DNA from: Geobacillus thermodenitrificans subsp. thermodenitrificans DSM 465
GTDB taxonomy: Bacteria; Bacillota; Bacilli; Bacillales; Anoxybacillaceae
Length of the DNA stretch: 64,000 nt
NCBI RefSeq assembly: GCF_000496575.1
Contig: NZ_AYKT01000018.1
Location: forward strand, 1 to 64,000
Direction: 5' to 3'
Translations under genes and position numbers: made by a program
Shown: positions 49,538 through 59,162 of the stretch, in pieces
Layout: each line of letters starts with the position of its first letter
How positions within the stretch are numbered: position 1 is the stretch's first letter
The notes under the pieces: generated by a model
The model's input: the letters and a program-made list of their open reading frames with translations, nothing else
Told to the model about the DNA's origin: nothing
Database searches by the model: none

Positions 49538-51628
49538 ATGTACGTATCGGCGCGGGAGCGAAAGCTGCTTGAGCGTTTGTTAGTAGGAGGGCGAGAGATA
49601 ACAGTCGGCGAGCTGGCCGAAGAGCTGAATGTCAGCACCCGCACGATCCACCGCGATTTGCAAGGCCTCGAATCCGTTTTGCGGCACTACGGACTTGAGC
49701 TGGTGAAAAAAGCAGGGGTCGGCATTCGTCTCGTTGGGGAAGAGAAACAAAAGCAGGCGCTGGCTGCCGAGCTGCTTCATCTTTCTCACCGTGAATATAC
49801 GCCGGAAGAACGGCAGTTGATGATTTTAATCGCCTTGTTAGAAGCCGGTGAGCCAGTGAAACTCGTCTCACTGGCGAACGACTTGAACGTCACGGTTGCC
49901 ACTGTCAGTTTGGATTTGGACAAATTGGAACAAACGGTTGAAGCGTACGGGCTTTCGCTCATTCGCAAGCGCGGGTACGGGGTGGAGCTTGCCGGTTCCG
50001 AATCAGCGAAACGGCGTCTCATTAGCGAACTGCTATTCCGCCATGTCAATGAACACGAGTTTTTGGAGCTGATGAAAGAGACGATTCAGAAGCGGTCAGA
50101 TGATCCGCTTGATACGGTGGCGGAAAAGCTGCTCGGGCTTGTGGATCGAAAAAAGCTTGCCATCATTGAGAAACAAATCGAGCAAGTAAAAGAAAAGCTC
50201 CCATTTACGATGGCGGACAGTTCGTACATCGCCTTCGTCGTCCATTTGGCGCTCGCCATCGAGCGCATCAAGCGGGGGGAAGCGATTCATTTCGACCCGC
50301 ACGATTTGCGGACGCTCCAGGCAGCGAAAGAATTTGCGATCGCCGAAATGCTCGCTGAATCGTTGGAAAGAGCTTTTGGCATTAACATTCCAAAAGAAGA
50401 AATCGGCTATATGACGATGCATTTAATGGGAGCGAAATGGCGCAGCCGTCAAGGAATGATGATGGAGGAGCCGAGTTTGGTTGTCGGCATGAAAGCGCAA
50501 CAGCTCATTCGTTTCGTCAGCCGTGAGCTTGGAGTCGATCTGTCCACCGACCGCACGCTATACGAAGATCTCGTCGTTCACTTAAAACCGGCGTTGTACC
50601 GTTTAGAGCACGGGATGGGGGTCGCCAATCCGCTCCTGGATCAAATTAGGAAAGACTATCCGGAGCTGTTTGCGGTTGTCGCCAATGGAACGAAGCAGCT
50701 GTTTGGCTACATTCCGGTGCCGGAGGAGGAGATCGGTTACTTGGTGCTCCATTTTGCGGCTGCGCTCATGCGGGAGAAAAAAGGTTGGCGGGCGCTCGTT
50801 ATTTGTTCGAGCGGGCTCGGAACGGCGAAAATTTTAGCGACAAGGCTGAAAAGAGCGATTCCGGATATCACTGTCATGGAGCAGGCGTCTGTCTTTGAAT
50901 TGAAAAAGAAAGATTTGCGGGCGTACGACCTCGTCATTTCGACCGTGCCGCTTCCGGAAGAGTACGGGCCGCATGTCATCGTCAGTCCAATGCTCACCGA
51001 AGAGGAAGCGCGGGCGATCCGCCAGCGGTTGGAACGGAAAACAGCTGTGGAAAAGCGGAGGGAAAACGAGTCCATTGCACGTCGAAATCGGTCGATGCTC
51101 GCCACGATGAAAGCCGTTCGACGCATCAGTGAGACGATCATCCATCTTTTGGACGGTTTTCTCCTTGAGATGGTCACTTGTCGTTCGATCCATGAATTAT
51201 TGATGAACGCGTGCCGTCGCCTCGAGCGAAACGGGGTTCTTGTCGATGCCAAAGTCGTCATCGAGGAGCTGGAGCGCCGCGAGTCGCTAGGCGGGCTCGG
51301 CGTTCCCGGCACGAAGCTGGCGCTTTACCACGCCCGCAGTTTCTCTGTCCTTCGTCCATCGCTGACGATGTACCGGCTTGATGAACCACAAACGGTGGCA
51401 GGCATGGACGGGGAGCCGATGGAAGTAAACACGGTTGTACTGCTTCTTGGCCCTGCCGATGCGGATGAAGAGATGCTTTCCGTATTGAGCCAAGTGAGCA
51501 CTTTGCTCGTCAAGGACGAACAAAGCACGGCCACGTTGGCTCGTGGCGGCGAAAACGAGGTATATTCGCTCGTTAGCAGCCATTTAGAACAATTTTTCGA
51601 TCATTATTGGACAACAACGAAGGAGTGA
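49538..51628 (+). CDS. mtlR: Mannitol operon transcriptional activator MtlR
   Basis: 696 aa PRD-containing activator. Order: two N-terminal helix-turn-helix domains (GELAEELNVSTRTIHRDLQGLE, then VSLANDLNVTVATVSLDL), two PTS regulation domains (roughly residues 190-410, each with conserved His in VHLAL or HLMGAK/VHLKPAL/LHFAA), an EIIB-gat-like domain with the Cys of VICSSGLGTAK, and a C-terminal EIIA-mtl-like domain. It activates mtlA when dephosphorylated at PRD/EIIB sites and phosphorylated by HPr. ATG 49538 follows AGGAGGTGA. mtlF begins six bases after its stop. Confidence 0.95.
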   Translation: MYVSARERKLLERLLVGGREITVGELAEELNVSTRTIHRDLQGLESVLRHYGLELVKKAGVGIRLVGEEKQKQALAAELLHLSHREYTPEERQLMILIALLEAGEPVKLVSLANDLNVTVATVSLDLDKLEQTVEAYGLSLIRKRGYGVELAGSESAKRRLISELLFRHVNEHEFLELMKETIQKRSDDPLDTVAEKLLGLVDRKKLAIIEKQIEQVKEKLPFTMADSSYIAFVVHLALAIERIKRGEAIHFDPHDLRTLQAAKEFAIAEMLAESLERAFGINIPKEEIGYMTMHLMGAKWRSRQGMMMEEPSLVVGMKAQQLIRFVSRELGVDLSTDRTLYEDLVVHLKPALYRLEHGMGVANPLLDQIRKDYPELFAVVANGTKQLFGYIPVPEEEIGYLVLHFAAALMREKKGWRALVICSSGLGTAKILATRLKRAIPDITVMEQASVFELKKKDLRAYDLVISTVPLPEEYGPHVIVSPMLTEEEARAIRQRLERKTAVEKRRENESIARRNRSMLATMKAVRRISETIIHLLDGFLLEMVTCRSIHELLMNACRRLERNGVLVDAKVVIEELERRESLGGLGVPGTKLALYHARSFSVLRPSLTMYRLDEPQTVAGMDGEPMEVNTVVLLLGPADADEEMLSVLSQVSTLLVKDEQSTATLARGGENEVYSLVSSHLEQFFDHYWTTTKE

Positions 51629-51633
51629 AGGTC

Positions 51634-52077
51634 ATGTTGGCTTATTCAATTTTAAAGAAAGAAAACATTGTGCTAAATGCTCAACCAAAAACGAAAGAAG
51701 AAGCTATTCGCCTAGCTGGCGAAGTGCTCGTCAAGCAAGGGTATGTGGATCCATCGTATATTGATGCAATGCTTGAGCGCGAACAGTTGACGACTACGTA
51801 TATCGGCAACAATGTCGCTATCCCGCACGGAACGGAAGAAGCGAAATCGCTCGTTAAGCAGTCCGGCATTTCGATCGTGCAAGTTCCAGGAGGCGTCGAC
51901 TTTGGCGGGGGCAACCAAGCAACGATTGTCATCGGCATCGCCGGAAAAGACGGAGAACATTTAGACATTCTTTCGAAACTCGCGCTCGTCTGCGCGGAAG
52001 CGGACAATGTTGCGGCTATGGCGAACGCCAAAACAGCGGAGGAAATTCTTACGCTGCTTAATGAGGTGAACGGCTGA
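51634..52077 (+). CDS. mtlF: PTS mannitol-specific EIIA component
   Basis: 147 aa. H65 in [11 protein letters not shown] is the phosphorylation site. It accepts phosphate from HPr and passes it to the EIIB domain of MtlA. I use ATG 51634, behind AAGGAGTGAAGG; the in-frame GTG/TTG region upstream is the end of mtlR. Its stop overlaps the mtlD start (TGATG). Confidence 0.94.
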   Translation: MLAYSILKKENIVLNAQPKTKEEAIRLAGEVLVKQGYVDPSYIDAMLEREQLTTTYIGNNVAIPHGTEEAKSLVKQSGISIVQVPGGVDFGGGNQATIVIGIAGKDGEHLDILSKLALVCAEADNVAAMANAKTAEEILTLLNEVNG

Positions 52078-53234
52078 TGCGGGCCGTTCACTTCGGCGCA
52101 GGCAATATTGGCCGCGGTTTTATCGGCAGCCTGCTTGCAGCGTCGGGATATGATGTCGTGTTTGTCGATGTCAACGAACAAATTGTCCGCCTGCTGAAGG
52201 AGCGGGGAGAGTATCGCGTTATTATTGCCGGCGAGCGGCAGGAAGAACAATGGGTGCGCGGTGTTTCCGCACTCAACAGTCAAACCGAACAGGATGATGT
52301 CATTGAGGCGATCGCGTCCGCTGATTTGGTGACGACTGCGGTCGGCCCGCACATTTTGCCGGTCATTGCGCCCGTCATCGCCGCCGGATTGGAGCGACGA
52401 TTCACGGTTCATCAGAAGCCGCTTCACGTCATTGCATGCGAAAATATGATCGGCGGCACGGAAACGCTGAAACAGCATGTCGTTACCCATCTTTCCGAAG
52501 CCGGACGGCAGCTGGTGGAAGAATGTGTCGGGTTCCTTAACTGCGCGGTCGACCGCATCGTGCCGAATCAGACGAATGACGATCCACTCGCCGTCACGGT
52601 TGAGCCGTTTTTCGAATGGGCGATTGAGATGAAAAACACTATCGGCGCCGTTCCCCCGATTCAAGGGGCACATTTTGTCGCTGACCTAGGACCGTATATC
52701 GAGCGCAAATTGTTTACAGTTAATACCGGCCATGCGTTGGCTGCCTATTTAGGTTATCAAAAACAATACCGAACGGTTCAGGAAGCGATGAAGGATAGCG
52801 GCATCCGGGAGAGTGTCGAGCAGGCGCTCCGCGAGTCAGGAGCCGTCTTAGTGAAAAAGCACGGCTGGGATGAACAAGAGCACCGTTCGTATATTGAAAC
52901 GACGATCGGACGTTTCACCAATCCGTCCCTTTCCGATGACATCGTCCGCGTCGCCCGTTCACCAATCCGCAAGCTCGGGCCGAACGATCGGCTTGTCGCA
53001 CCGGCTGTGCAATATTACACTTTATTCGAACGTGTGCCGTCCGGACTTGTCAAAGGCATTGCTGCGCTGCTGTTGTTTGATGAGACCGGCGATGCCGAAG
53101 CAACTGCTCTCCAGCAAACGATCGAACAGAGCGGTGTCGAAGGAGCGCTCGTCCAATATGCAGGGCTTGACAATAGCCATCCGCTCGTCGTGGCGGTGAA
53201 GGAAGAATATAAGAAGATGCAAAAAGAGCAATAA
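52077..53234 (+). CDS. mtlD: Mannitol-1-phosphate 5-dehydrogenase
   Basis: 385 aa. N-terminal NAD site [13 protein letters not shown], then the polyol-specific dehydrogenase blocks [14 protein letters not shown] and the catalytic Lys region with [13 protein letters not shown]. It oxidises mannitol-1-phosphate to fructose-6-phosphate. Fully coupled to mtlF by a one-base overlap, and followed by a strong terminator. Confidence 0.96.
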   Translation: MRAVHFGAGNIGRGFIGSLLAASGYDVVFVDVNEQIVRLLKERGEYRVIIAGERQEEQWVRGVSALNSQTEQDDVIEAIASADLVTTAVGPHILPVIAPVIAAGLERRFTVHQKPLHVIACENMIGGTETLKQHVVTHLSEAGRQLVEECVGFLNCAVDRIVPNQTNDDPLAVTVEPFFEWAIEMKNTIGAVPPIQGAHFVADLGPYIERKLFTVNTGHALAAYLGYQKQYRTVQEAMKDSGIRESVEQALRESGAVLVKKHGWDEQEHRSYIETTIGRFTNPSLSDDIVRVARSPIRKLGPNDRLVAPAVQYYTLFERVPSGLVKGIAALLLFDETGDAEATALQQTIEQSGVEGALVQYAGLDNSHPLVVAVKEEYKKMQKEQ

Positions 53235-53258
53235 AGATAAGGGGTTCGTCTCGTTTTA

Positions 53259-53291
53259 CCGCTAGCCTTCACGGCTGGCGGCATTTTTTTT
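53259..53291 (+). terminator. Terminator of the mannitol operon
   Basis: CCGCTAGCC (53259-53267) pairs with GGCTGGCGG (53273-53281), followed by eight T residues. Confidence 0.92.
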
Positions 53292-53517
53292 GTGAATATG
53301 AACATGCCGATTATCGTCTTTTCCGTTACAATGCTATCGATCAAAACGAATCTTCGTTTTCACTATAGTTTCTGTTTTTATGCAGAATCTTAAGAAAGGC
53401 TTCCCCTTCACCAATGTTCCTATTTCTCTTGTTCATTCTGTCATCGAAGCTCCGTGAGATAAAGTAAGACGGGGGAGTAAGTCCTTACAAATCCTCTTTT
53501 TTGAGTTTACGTTGTCA

Positions 53518-53605
53518 TGAACAAAATGAACAAAATTCATTTTATTTTCAAAAACTTCACACTTCATATAGTAGCGTGATAATGTTATATTTGAAAACGT
53601 TATCA
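53518..53605 (+). promoter_or_regulatory. tct control region: inverted repeat and cre
   Basis: AAAATGAA (53523-53530) and TTCATTTT (53536-53543) form a perfect inverted repeat, overlapping two ATGAACAAA direct copies (53518, 53526). A weak -10 (TATAGT, 53567-53572) follows. TGAAAACGTTATCA (53592-53605) is a full cre match 22 bases before tctC. The repeats are candidates for the response regulator encoded downstream. The 53292-53517 interval holds nothing else clear. Confidence 0.55.
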
Positions 53606-53626
53606 AAAGCAAGGGGGCAAGGGAGG

Positions 53627-54655
53627 ATGAAAAAAACAAGATGGAGGGGTTTACTAGCGGCTGCAATGATGACGCTAGCACTGGCGGCATGTGGAGGAAA
53701 TGAATCGGCAGGGTCCAAACCGTCCAACTCGTCTGCTACGAATTACCCGCCGAAGCCAATTACTATTGTTGCTCCGTCTGGAGCGGGCGGCGGTTGGGAT
53801 TTAACGGCTCGCGCAATCACGAAAGTGCTCGATGAGTCAGGTCTTGTTAAACAGACGATGATCGTTGAAAACAAACCGGGCGGTGGCGGGGCGGTCTTTA
53901 TGGCCGAATACGCTACCCAAGAAGCAAAAAACGATTATAAATTATTTGTCAACTCACCACCCATTATTATTAACAATTTGAAAAAAGAAGGAAACAGCCC
54001 GTTTGGCTACAAAGACACGACGCCGCTTGCTCAATTGACGAAAGATTTCGGAGCCATTGTAGTTAAGGCCGATTCAAAGTTTCAAACATTGACCCAATTG
54101 CTCGACGCGATTAAACAAGATCCGAAATCGGTCACTGTAGCTGGAGGATCAGCACCGGGCTCGATGGATCATTTAGTCGCCATTCTGCCAATCTATAAAG
54201 CTGGCATTGATCCGAAATCGATCAAATATGTTTCGTACGATGGTGGTGGCGAGGCGATGGCTGCGTTGCTTGGCGGCAATGCTGATGTGATCGCAACCGA
54301 TGCGTCTTCGGTCGGTGAGTATTTGAAAGCCGGAAAAGTGCGGGTGTTGGCGGTTTCGGCTCCAGAGCGCCTTGACGGTGTACTCAAAGATGTGCCGACG
54401 ATGAAAGAGCTTGACATTGATGCGGAATTTACAATTTGGCGTGGGATTTTTGGACCAAAAGACATGTCTCGAGAAGCGAAAGCGTTTTGGGAAGAGACAT
54501 TGAAAAAGTTGTCTGAGCACGAGAAATGGAAGGAAGAGCTGCAAAAACAAGGTTGGGAAGCAGAGTATCGCAATTCGGATGAGTTTACGAAGTTTTTGCA
54601 AGAGCAAGAGCAACAAGTCGGGGACCTTCTGAAGTCGCTTGGCATGTACAAGTAA
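53627..54655 (+). CDS. tctC: Tripartite tricarboxylate transporter substrate-binding lipoprotein TctC
   Basis: 342 aa. Signal peptide with lipobox LAAC, then YPPKPITIVAPSGAGGGWDLTAR, VENKPGGGGAVFMAEYA and VAGGSAPGSMDHLV, all TTT/Bug-family marks. It binds a carboxylate such as citrate outside the cell for TctAB. ATG 53627 is the start; the frame upstream crosses the promoter. First gene of tctCBA. Confidence 0.9.
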   Translation: MKKTRWRGLLAAAMMTLALAACGGNESAGSKPSNSSATNYPPKPITIVAPSGAGGGWDLTARAITKVLDESGLVKQTMIVENKPGGGGAVFMAEYATQEAKNDYKLFVNSPPIIINNLKKEGNSPFGYKDTTPLAQLTKDFGAIVVKADSKFQTLTQLLDAIKQDPKSVTVAGGSAPGSMDHLVAILPIYKAGIDPKSIKYVSYDGGGEAMAALLGGNADVIATDASSVGEYLKAGKVRVLAVSAPERLDGVLKDVPTMKELDIDAEFTIWRGIFGPKDMSREAKAFWEETLKKLSEHEKWKEELQKQGWEAEYRNSDEFTKFLQEQEQQVGDLLKSLGMYK

Positions 54656-54657
54656 AC

Positions 54658-54686
54658 AAAGGGGGAAGAAGATCCTTCCCCTTTTT
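54658..54686 (+). terminator. Intra-operon terminator-like hairpin between tctC and tctB
   Basis: A G-rich arm (54661-54668) pairs with CTTCCCC (54675-54681), followed by five T residues. It would let the binding protein be made in excess of the permeases. Confidence 0.75.
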
Positions 54687-54710
54687 CGCAAAAAAGCCGG
54701 AGGTGAAGGG

Positions 54711-55166
54711 ATGAATAAAACAGCTGACCGGATCGCGGCCGTGGCATTCTTAGCGATTGGCGCCTTGTTTATGGTGGAAAGCTTGCGCCTATCGAAAAGC
54801 GCTTATGGTAGTGTGGTGGGACCGAACGTGTTTCCATTTTTGCTTGGACTCATTCTTGTGTTATTAAGTGTCAAACTGTTGTTTGAAACACGGCGCTATG
54901 CGGAGGCGGCAGATGAGAAACCGCCACGACAATATAAAAAGTTTCTCATCATTTTGGTCGCCGCCATCTTGTACGCAGCTTTGATGGAAACCATTGGTTA
55001 CGTGATTATGACTTTTCTTTTCCTCGTGGTCGGATTTCAAACGATGGCGAAAGGAACATTATGGAAGTCGGTTGTTGTTGCGGCTGGTTTTTCGCTAGGT
55101 GTCTACGGCCTTTATGTCAAACTGTTGCAAGGAACATTGCCAAGTTGGCCGGTGTGGTTCCAATGA
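54711..55166 (+). CDS. tctB: Tripartite tricarboxylate transporter small permease TctB
   Basis: 151 aa with four membrane helices. GSVVGPNVFPFLLGLILVLLS near the start and GYVIMTFLFLVVGFQTM are typical of TctB. ATG 54711 is preceded by GGAGGTGAAGGG. It sits 14 bases before tctA. Confidence 0.87.
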   Translation: MNKTADRIAAVAFLAIGALFMVESLRLSKSAYGSVVGPNVFPFLLGLILVLLSVKLLFETRRYAEAADEKPPRQYKKFLIILVAAILYAALMETIGYVIMTFLFLVVGFQTMAKGTLWKSVVVAAGFSLGVYGLYVKLLQGTLPSWPVWFQ

Positions 55167-55179
55167 AAGGAGGGGCAGC

Positions 55180-56706
55180 ATGAGCACACTATCGTTTTTA
55201 CTCGATGGATTTCAGACGGCGTTGCAGCCGCATAACTTGCTGTTTGCTTTTATTGGAGTGCTGATCGGCACGACGGTCGGTGTGCTGCCTGGGATCGGTC
55301 CAATAAGCGGGGTGGCGCTGCTCATTCCTGTAACAGCGTCGATGACGTCTGGTCTTAGCCCGGAACAGGCGGCAGCAAGTTCAATCATTTTGCTGGCCGG
55401 TGTGTATTACGGCGCGATGTATGGTGGCTCGACGACATCGATTTTGCTTAATACACCCGGGGAGTCTTCGTCGGTCGTTACGACGCTTGATGGCTATCAG
55501 ATGGCCCGCCAAGGAAGAGCGGGGGTGGCGCTCGCCATTGCTGCGATCGGCTCTTTTGTCGCCGGAATCGTTGCGCTAATCGGCCTTGTATTATTAGCTG
55601 AGCCGTTATCGAATGTTGCGTTGAAGTTTGGTCCGGCGGAATATTTTTCGCTGATGATGCTTGGGTTGGCGGCGGTGAGCGGACTGGCCGGCAAATCGAT
55701 GACAAAAGCGTGGATCATGACCGTGTGCGGTTTGTTACTTTCTACGATTGGACTTGACAACGTTTCCGGCGTGGCACGTTTTACGTATGACATTTCCTAT
55801 TTATATGGAGGCTTGGAGTTTTTAACAGTAGCAGTTGGTCTATTTGCATTAGGAGAGGTGTTCAAGTCCATTCTCCATAATGAGAAGAACGACGGGGAAA
55901 TTGCCAAAATCGGGCGTATCTTGCCGACCAAATCGGACTTGAGAGAAAGTGCGGGGCCGATCGCTCGCGGGTCGCTGCTTGGGTTTTTCACCGGTGTGCT
56001 GCCAGGAGCCGGAGCAACACTAGCTTCCTTTTTCTCCTACATTCTTGAAAAGAAAGTGAGTAAACATCCAGAGAATTTTGGTAAAGGAGCAATCGCAGGA
56101 GTGGCGGCTCCGGAGTCAGCGAACAATGGTGCATCCGGGGGGGCAATGATTCCGCTTTTGACGCTCGGTATCCCAGGATCGGGGACGACAGCGATCCTCA
56201 TGGGCGCGCTTATTATGTACAACGTCCAACCCGGCCCGCTTTTGTTTGACGAGCATCCTGAAGTGGCCTGGGGGTTGATTGCCAGTATGTTTATCGGCAA
56301 TGTAATGTTGTTAATCCTCAACATGCCGCTCGTCAAAGTGTTCGCGAAAATTATCCAGACGCCGACGAAATATTTGCTGCCGCTGATTATTGCCATTTCC
56401 GTGTTCGGCGTGTATGCGGTGCAAGTGACGACGTTTGATGTGTTCCTGCTGCTGGCGTTTGGTCTGCTTGGCTATTGGCTCGCTCAACATGACTATCCGC
56501 TCGCGCCGCTCGTTTTAGGACTAGTACTCGGGCCGATGATCGAAAACAATATGCGCCGGGCCTTGACAGCATCGAACGGGGATTACCTCGTTTTCGTTGA
56601 AAAGCCGATTTCTCTTGTTTTATTGATCATTGCCTTTTTATGGATCGCTGTGCCAATGGTCATGAAACTACGAGGAAAATCGATCATCGTCAACGAAGAT
56701 ATGTAA
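55180..56706 (+). CDS. tctA: Tripartite tricarboxylate transporter large permease TctA
   Basis: 508 aa, about twelve membrane segments. The signature GVLPGIGPISGVALLIPVT-like start, YYGAMYGGSTTSILLNTPGE and the second-half repeats PGAGATLASFFSYILEKK and LGIPGSGTTAILMGALIMYN are the TctA family hallmarks. It forms the cation-driven pore. ATG 55180 follows AAAGGAGGGG. A 14-bp tandem duplication (56695-56722) spans its stop codon. Confidence 0.94.
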   Translation: MSTLSFLLDGFQTALQPHNLLFAFIGVLIGTTVGVLPGIGPISGVALLIPVTASMTSGLSPEQAAASSIILLAGVYYGAMYGGSTTSILLNTPGESSSVVTTLDGYQMARQGRAGVALAIAAIGSFVAGIVALIGLVLLAEPLSNVALKFGPAEYFSLMMLGLAAVSGLAGKSMTKAWIMTVCGLLLSTIGLDNVSGVARFTYDISYLYGGLEFLTVAVGLFALGEVFKSILHNEKNDGEIAKIGRILPTKSDLRESAGPIARGSLLGFFTGVLPGAGATLASFFSYILEKKVSKHPENFGKGAIAGVAAPESANNGASGGAMIPLLTLGIPGSGTTAILMGALIMYNVQPGPLLFDEHPEVAWGLIASMFIGNVMLLILNMPLVKVFAKIIQTPTKYLLPLIIAISVFGVYAVQVTTFDVFLLLAFGLLGYWLAQHDYPLAPLVLGLVLGPMIENNMRRALTASNGDYLVFVEKPISLVLLIIAFLWIAVPMVMKLRGKSIIVNEDM

Positions 56707-56730
56707 TAGAAGATATGTAATAATTAAGGA

Positions 56731-56772
56731 AGAAAGACGTTTCGCCTAACACGCGGACGGTCTTTCTTTATT
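56731..56772 (+). terminator. Terminator after tctA
   Basis: AGAAAGAC (56731-56738) pairs with GTCTTTCT (56760-56767), followed by TTATTTT. Confidence 0.6.
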
Positions 56773-56794
56773 TTCTATTTTGAGAGGAAGGACT

Positions 56795-58393
56795 ATGAAG
56801 CTTCAGACAAGGTTAATGGTCATTATTTGTTCCCTGCTATTATTTGTGATCATTTTTCTGACTTTTTTGTTTCAACATATGTTTGCTGCTACACTGAAAG
56901 AGCAAATCGGAATGCGGGCGCTGAATGTAGCGGAGACGGTCGCTTCGACTTCGCTTGTGCGCGAGGCATTTCGTGACTCAAATCCGTCCGTGCGTTTGCA
57001 GCCGTTTGCAGAGCGCATTCGCCAAAAGACAGGGGCGGAATACGTAGTGATCGGCAACCGACAAGGCATTCGTTATGCCCATCCGCTGACGGAACGAATT
57101 GGGAAGTCAATGATTGGGGGAGATAACAAGGAGGTACTGAAAGGCAAATCCATTATTTCTGAGGCGGTCGGTTCACTCGGTCCAGCCATCCGCGGGAAGG
57201 CGCCGATTTTTGATGAGAACGGAAGCGTGATCGGCATTGTTTCGGTCGGGTTTTTGTTAGAAGATATTCAGCGCACCGTGTGGTCGTATAGCATGAAGAT
57301 TTTCTTTTTTTCCGTTCTTGCACTTTTGTTTGGGGCAGTTGGTGCGGTGGCGATTGCTAAGGCAGTGAAAAAATCGATTCACGGCCTTGAACCGGAAGAA
57401 ATCGGCTTGTTGTACCAAGAAAAACAGGCAATTTTAGAGGCGATTCGTGAAGGAATCGTCGCCATCAATCAAGAAGGGACAATTACGATGGTCAATCAAA
57501 CTGCTTTGAAGTTGCTTGGCTATGACAATGAGCGTAACGTATTAGGAACGCCTATCTTGCAACTGATTCCCCATTCCCGGCTGCCTGAAGTAATTCGAAC
57601 GGGACAAGCGGAATATGATGATGAGATGGTTTTAGGAGGAGAGACCGTCATTGCGAACAGGATTCCGATCAAAAACAAGCAAGGACGGGTGATCGGAGCG
57701 GTATCGACGTTTCGCAACAAGTCGGAGTTGTACCGCCTGACGAAAGAGCTGTCACAGCTGCGAACCTATGCCGATGCATTACGCGCGCAAACGCATGAGT
57801 TTTCCAACAAACTGTATTTAATCTCAGGCCTGATTCAGCTTGAATCATACGAAGAGGCGCTAGAACTCATCACAAAGGAAACAGACTTGCAGCAAAACAT
57901 CGTTCGATTTGTCATGAAAGAAATCCCTGACCCTATCATTGGTGGACTGCTGCTTGGCAAATTCAACCGTGCCAATGAGTTAAAAATAGCATTTGAAATT
58001 GATCGGGAAAGCAGTTTTCGAGATGTACCTCCATGGATGGATCGCGATCATTTGGTGACGATTATCGGCAACTTGTTGGATAACGCGATGGAAGCGGTTC
58101 TTCACAACGGAAAAGAAGAGAAGCGAGTGACCGTTTTTTTGACCGACCTCGGCAATGACTTGATTATTGAAGTCGAAGATAACGGATTAGGCATCGATCC
58201 GGCTGTGGCAGAACGAATATACGACCGCGGTTTTTCGACCAAAGCCAGCGGACTCCGTGGGTATGGACTTGATCTTGTCAAGAAGGCGCTGGAAATGCTT
58301 GACGGGCAAATCACTTATCAATCGAAACAAGGGGAGGGAACGGTGTTTACCGTCATTATTCCGAAGCAGCTGGCCGACGCCAATCATCATTGA
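56795..58393 (+). CDS. CitA/DcuS-type sensor histidine kinase
   Basis: 532 aa. Two membrane helices (about 7-27 and 169-190) flank an extracellular PAS-like sensor domain with RYAHPLTERIGKSMIGGD and RGKAPIFDENGSVIGIVSVGF, the fingerprint of citrate and dicarboxylate sensors. A cytoplasmic PAS domain (about 213-310), the phospho-acceptor H334 in AQTHEFSNKL and an ATPase domain with NLLDNAMEAV, DNGLGI and GYGLDLV follow. It should detect the acid carried by TctCBA. ATG 56795 has AGAGGAAGG before it. Confidence 0.9.
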   Translation: MKLQTRLMVIICSLLLFVIIFLTFLFQHMFAATLKEQIGMRALNVAETVASTSLVREAFRDSNPSVRLQPFAERIRQKTGAEYVVIGNRQGIRYAHPLTERIGKSMIGGDNKEVLKGKSIISEAVGSLGPAIRGKAPIFDENGSVIGIVSVGFLLEDIQRTVWSYSMKIFFFSVLALLFGAVGAVAIAKAVKKSIHGLEPEEIGLLYQEKQAILEAIREGIVAINQEGTITMVNQTALKLLGYDNERNVLGTPILQLIPHSRLPEVIRTGQAEYDDEMVLGGETVIANRIPIKNKQGRVIGAVSTFRNKSELYRLTKELSQLRTYADALRAQTHEFSNKLYLISGLIQLESYEEALELITKETDLQQNIVRFVMKEIPDPIIGGLLLGKFNRANELKIAFEIDRESSFRDVPPWMDRDHLVTIIGNLLDNAMEAVLHNGKEEKRVTVFLTDLGNDLIIEVEDNGLGIDPAVAERIYDRGFSTKASGLRGYGLDLVKKALEMLDGQITYQSKQGEGTVFTVIIPKQLADANHH

Positions 58394-58406
58394 GAGGGGG
58401 ATAGAG

Positions 58407-59099
58407 ATGTCGATGATTCGCGTGCTGATTATCGAAGACGACCATCGTATTGCCGAGATTAACCGACGCTTTGTGGAAAAAGTAGAAGGGTATGAAGTTG
58501 TTGGCATTGCCACGAACGCCGAAGAGGCAAGGGAACTGACCGAAGTGTTGCGGCCGGACGTATTGTTGCTTGACGTCTATTTTCCAGATATGAACGGTAT
58601 CTCTTTCTTGAAATGGGTTCGTCAACGTTTTTCTAATATTGATATTATCATGATCACAGCAGCACGGGAAATTGATACGTTGAAACAGGCGCTGCATGGC
58701 GGAGTATTTGATTATATCATCAAACCGATTATGTTCAACCGTTTTGCCGAAACATTAAATCGCTATAAAGATTACCATGACAAAATGCAGCAATGGATGA
58801 AAGAGAAAGAATGGATCGGCCAAGAAGATGTCGATGAACTGATAGGGAGAGAACTGTCGGCCAAGGAGCAGCCCTCGTTGCCAAAGGGCATCCAGCCGTT
58901 GACGCTTGAAAAAGTGCTAGTTGTCGTGAAACAATGCCGGGATGGAGTGACGGCCGAAGAAGTCGGACAGCAAATTGGTATGAGCCGAACGACGGCTCGT
59001 CGGTATTTAGAGTACCTTGTCTCCACAGGACAAGTGCTGGCCGATATTGCTTATGGATCGGTCGGACGCCCGGAACGGATTTATAGGAAGAGAGGGTAA
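58407..59099 (+). CDS. CitB/DcuR-type response regulator
   Basis: 230 aa. Receiver domain with phospho-acceptor D56 in LLLDVYFP and Lys in YIIKP, then a C-terminal helix-turn-helix (TAEEVGQQIGMSRTTARRYLEYL) of the CitB/MalR/DctR type. It starts 13 bases after the kinase gene at ATG 58407 with GAGAGGGGGA; the longer open frame lies inside the kinase gene. The likely target is the tctC promoter. Confidence 0.92.
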   Translation: MSMIRVLIIEDDHRIAEINRRFVEKVEGYEVVGIATNAEEARELTEVLRPDVLLLDVYFPDMNGISFLKWVRQRFSNIDIIMITAAREIDTLKQALHGGVFDYIIKPIMFNRFAETLNRYKDYHDKMQQWMKEKEWIGQEDVDELIGRELSAKEQPSLPKGIQPLTLEKVLVVVKQCRDGVTAEEVGQQIGMSRTTARRYLEYLVSTGQVLADIAYGSVGRPERIYRKRG

Positions 59100-59162
59100 G
59101 CAAGGTTCTCGTTTAGAAAAGCATAGCGGCTTCCATATGCACAAAGAAAGCGGGGGAGAGTG

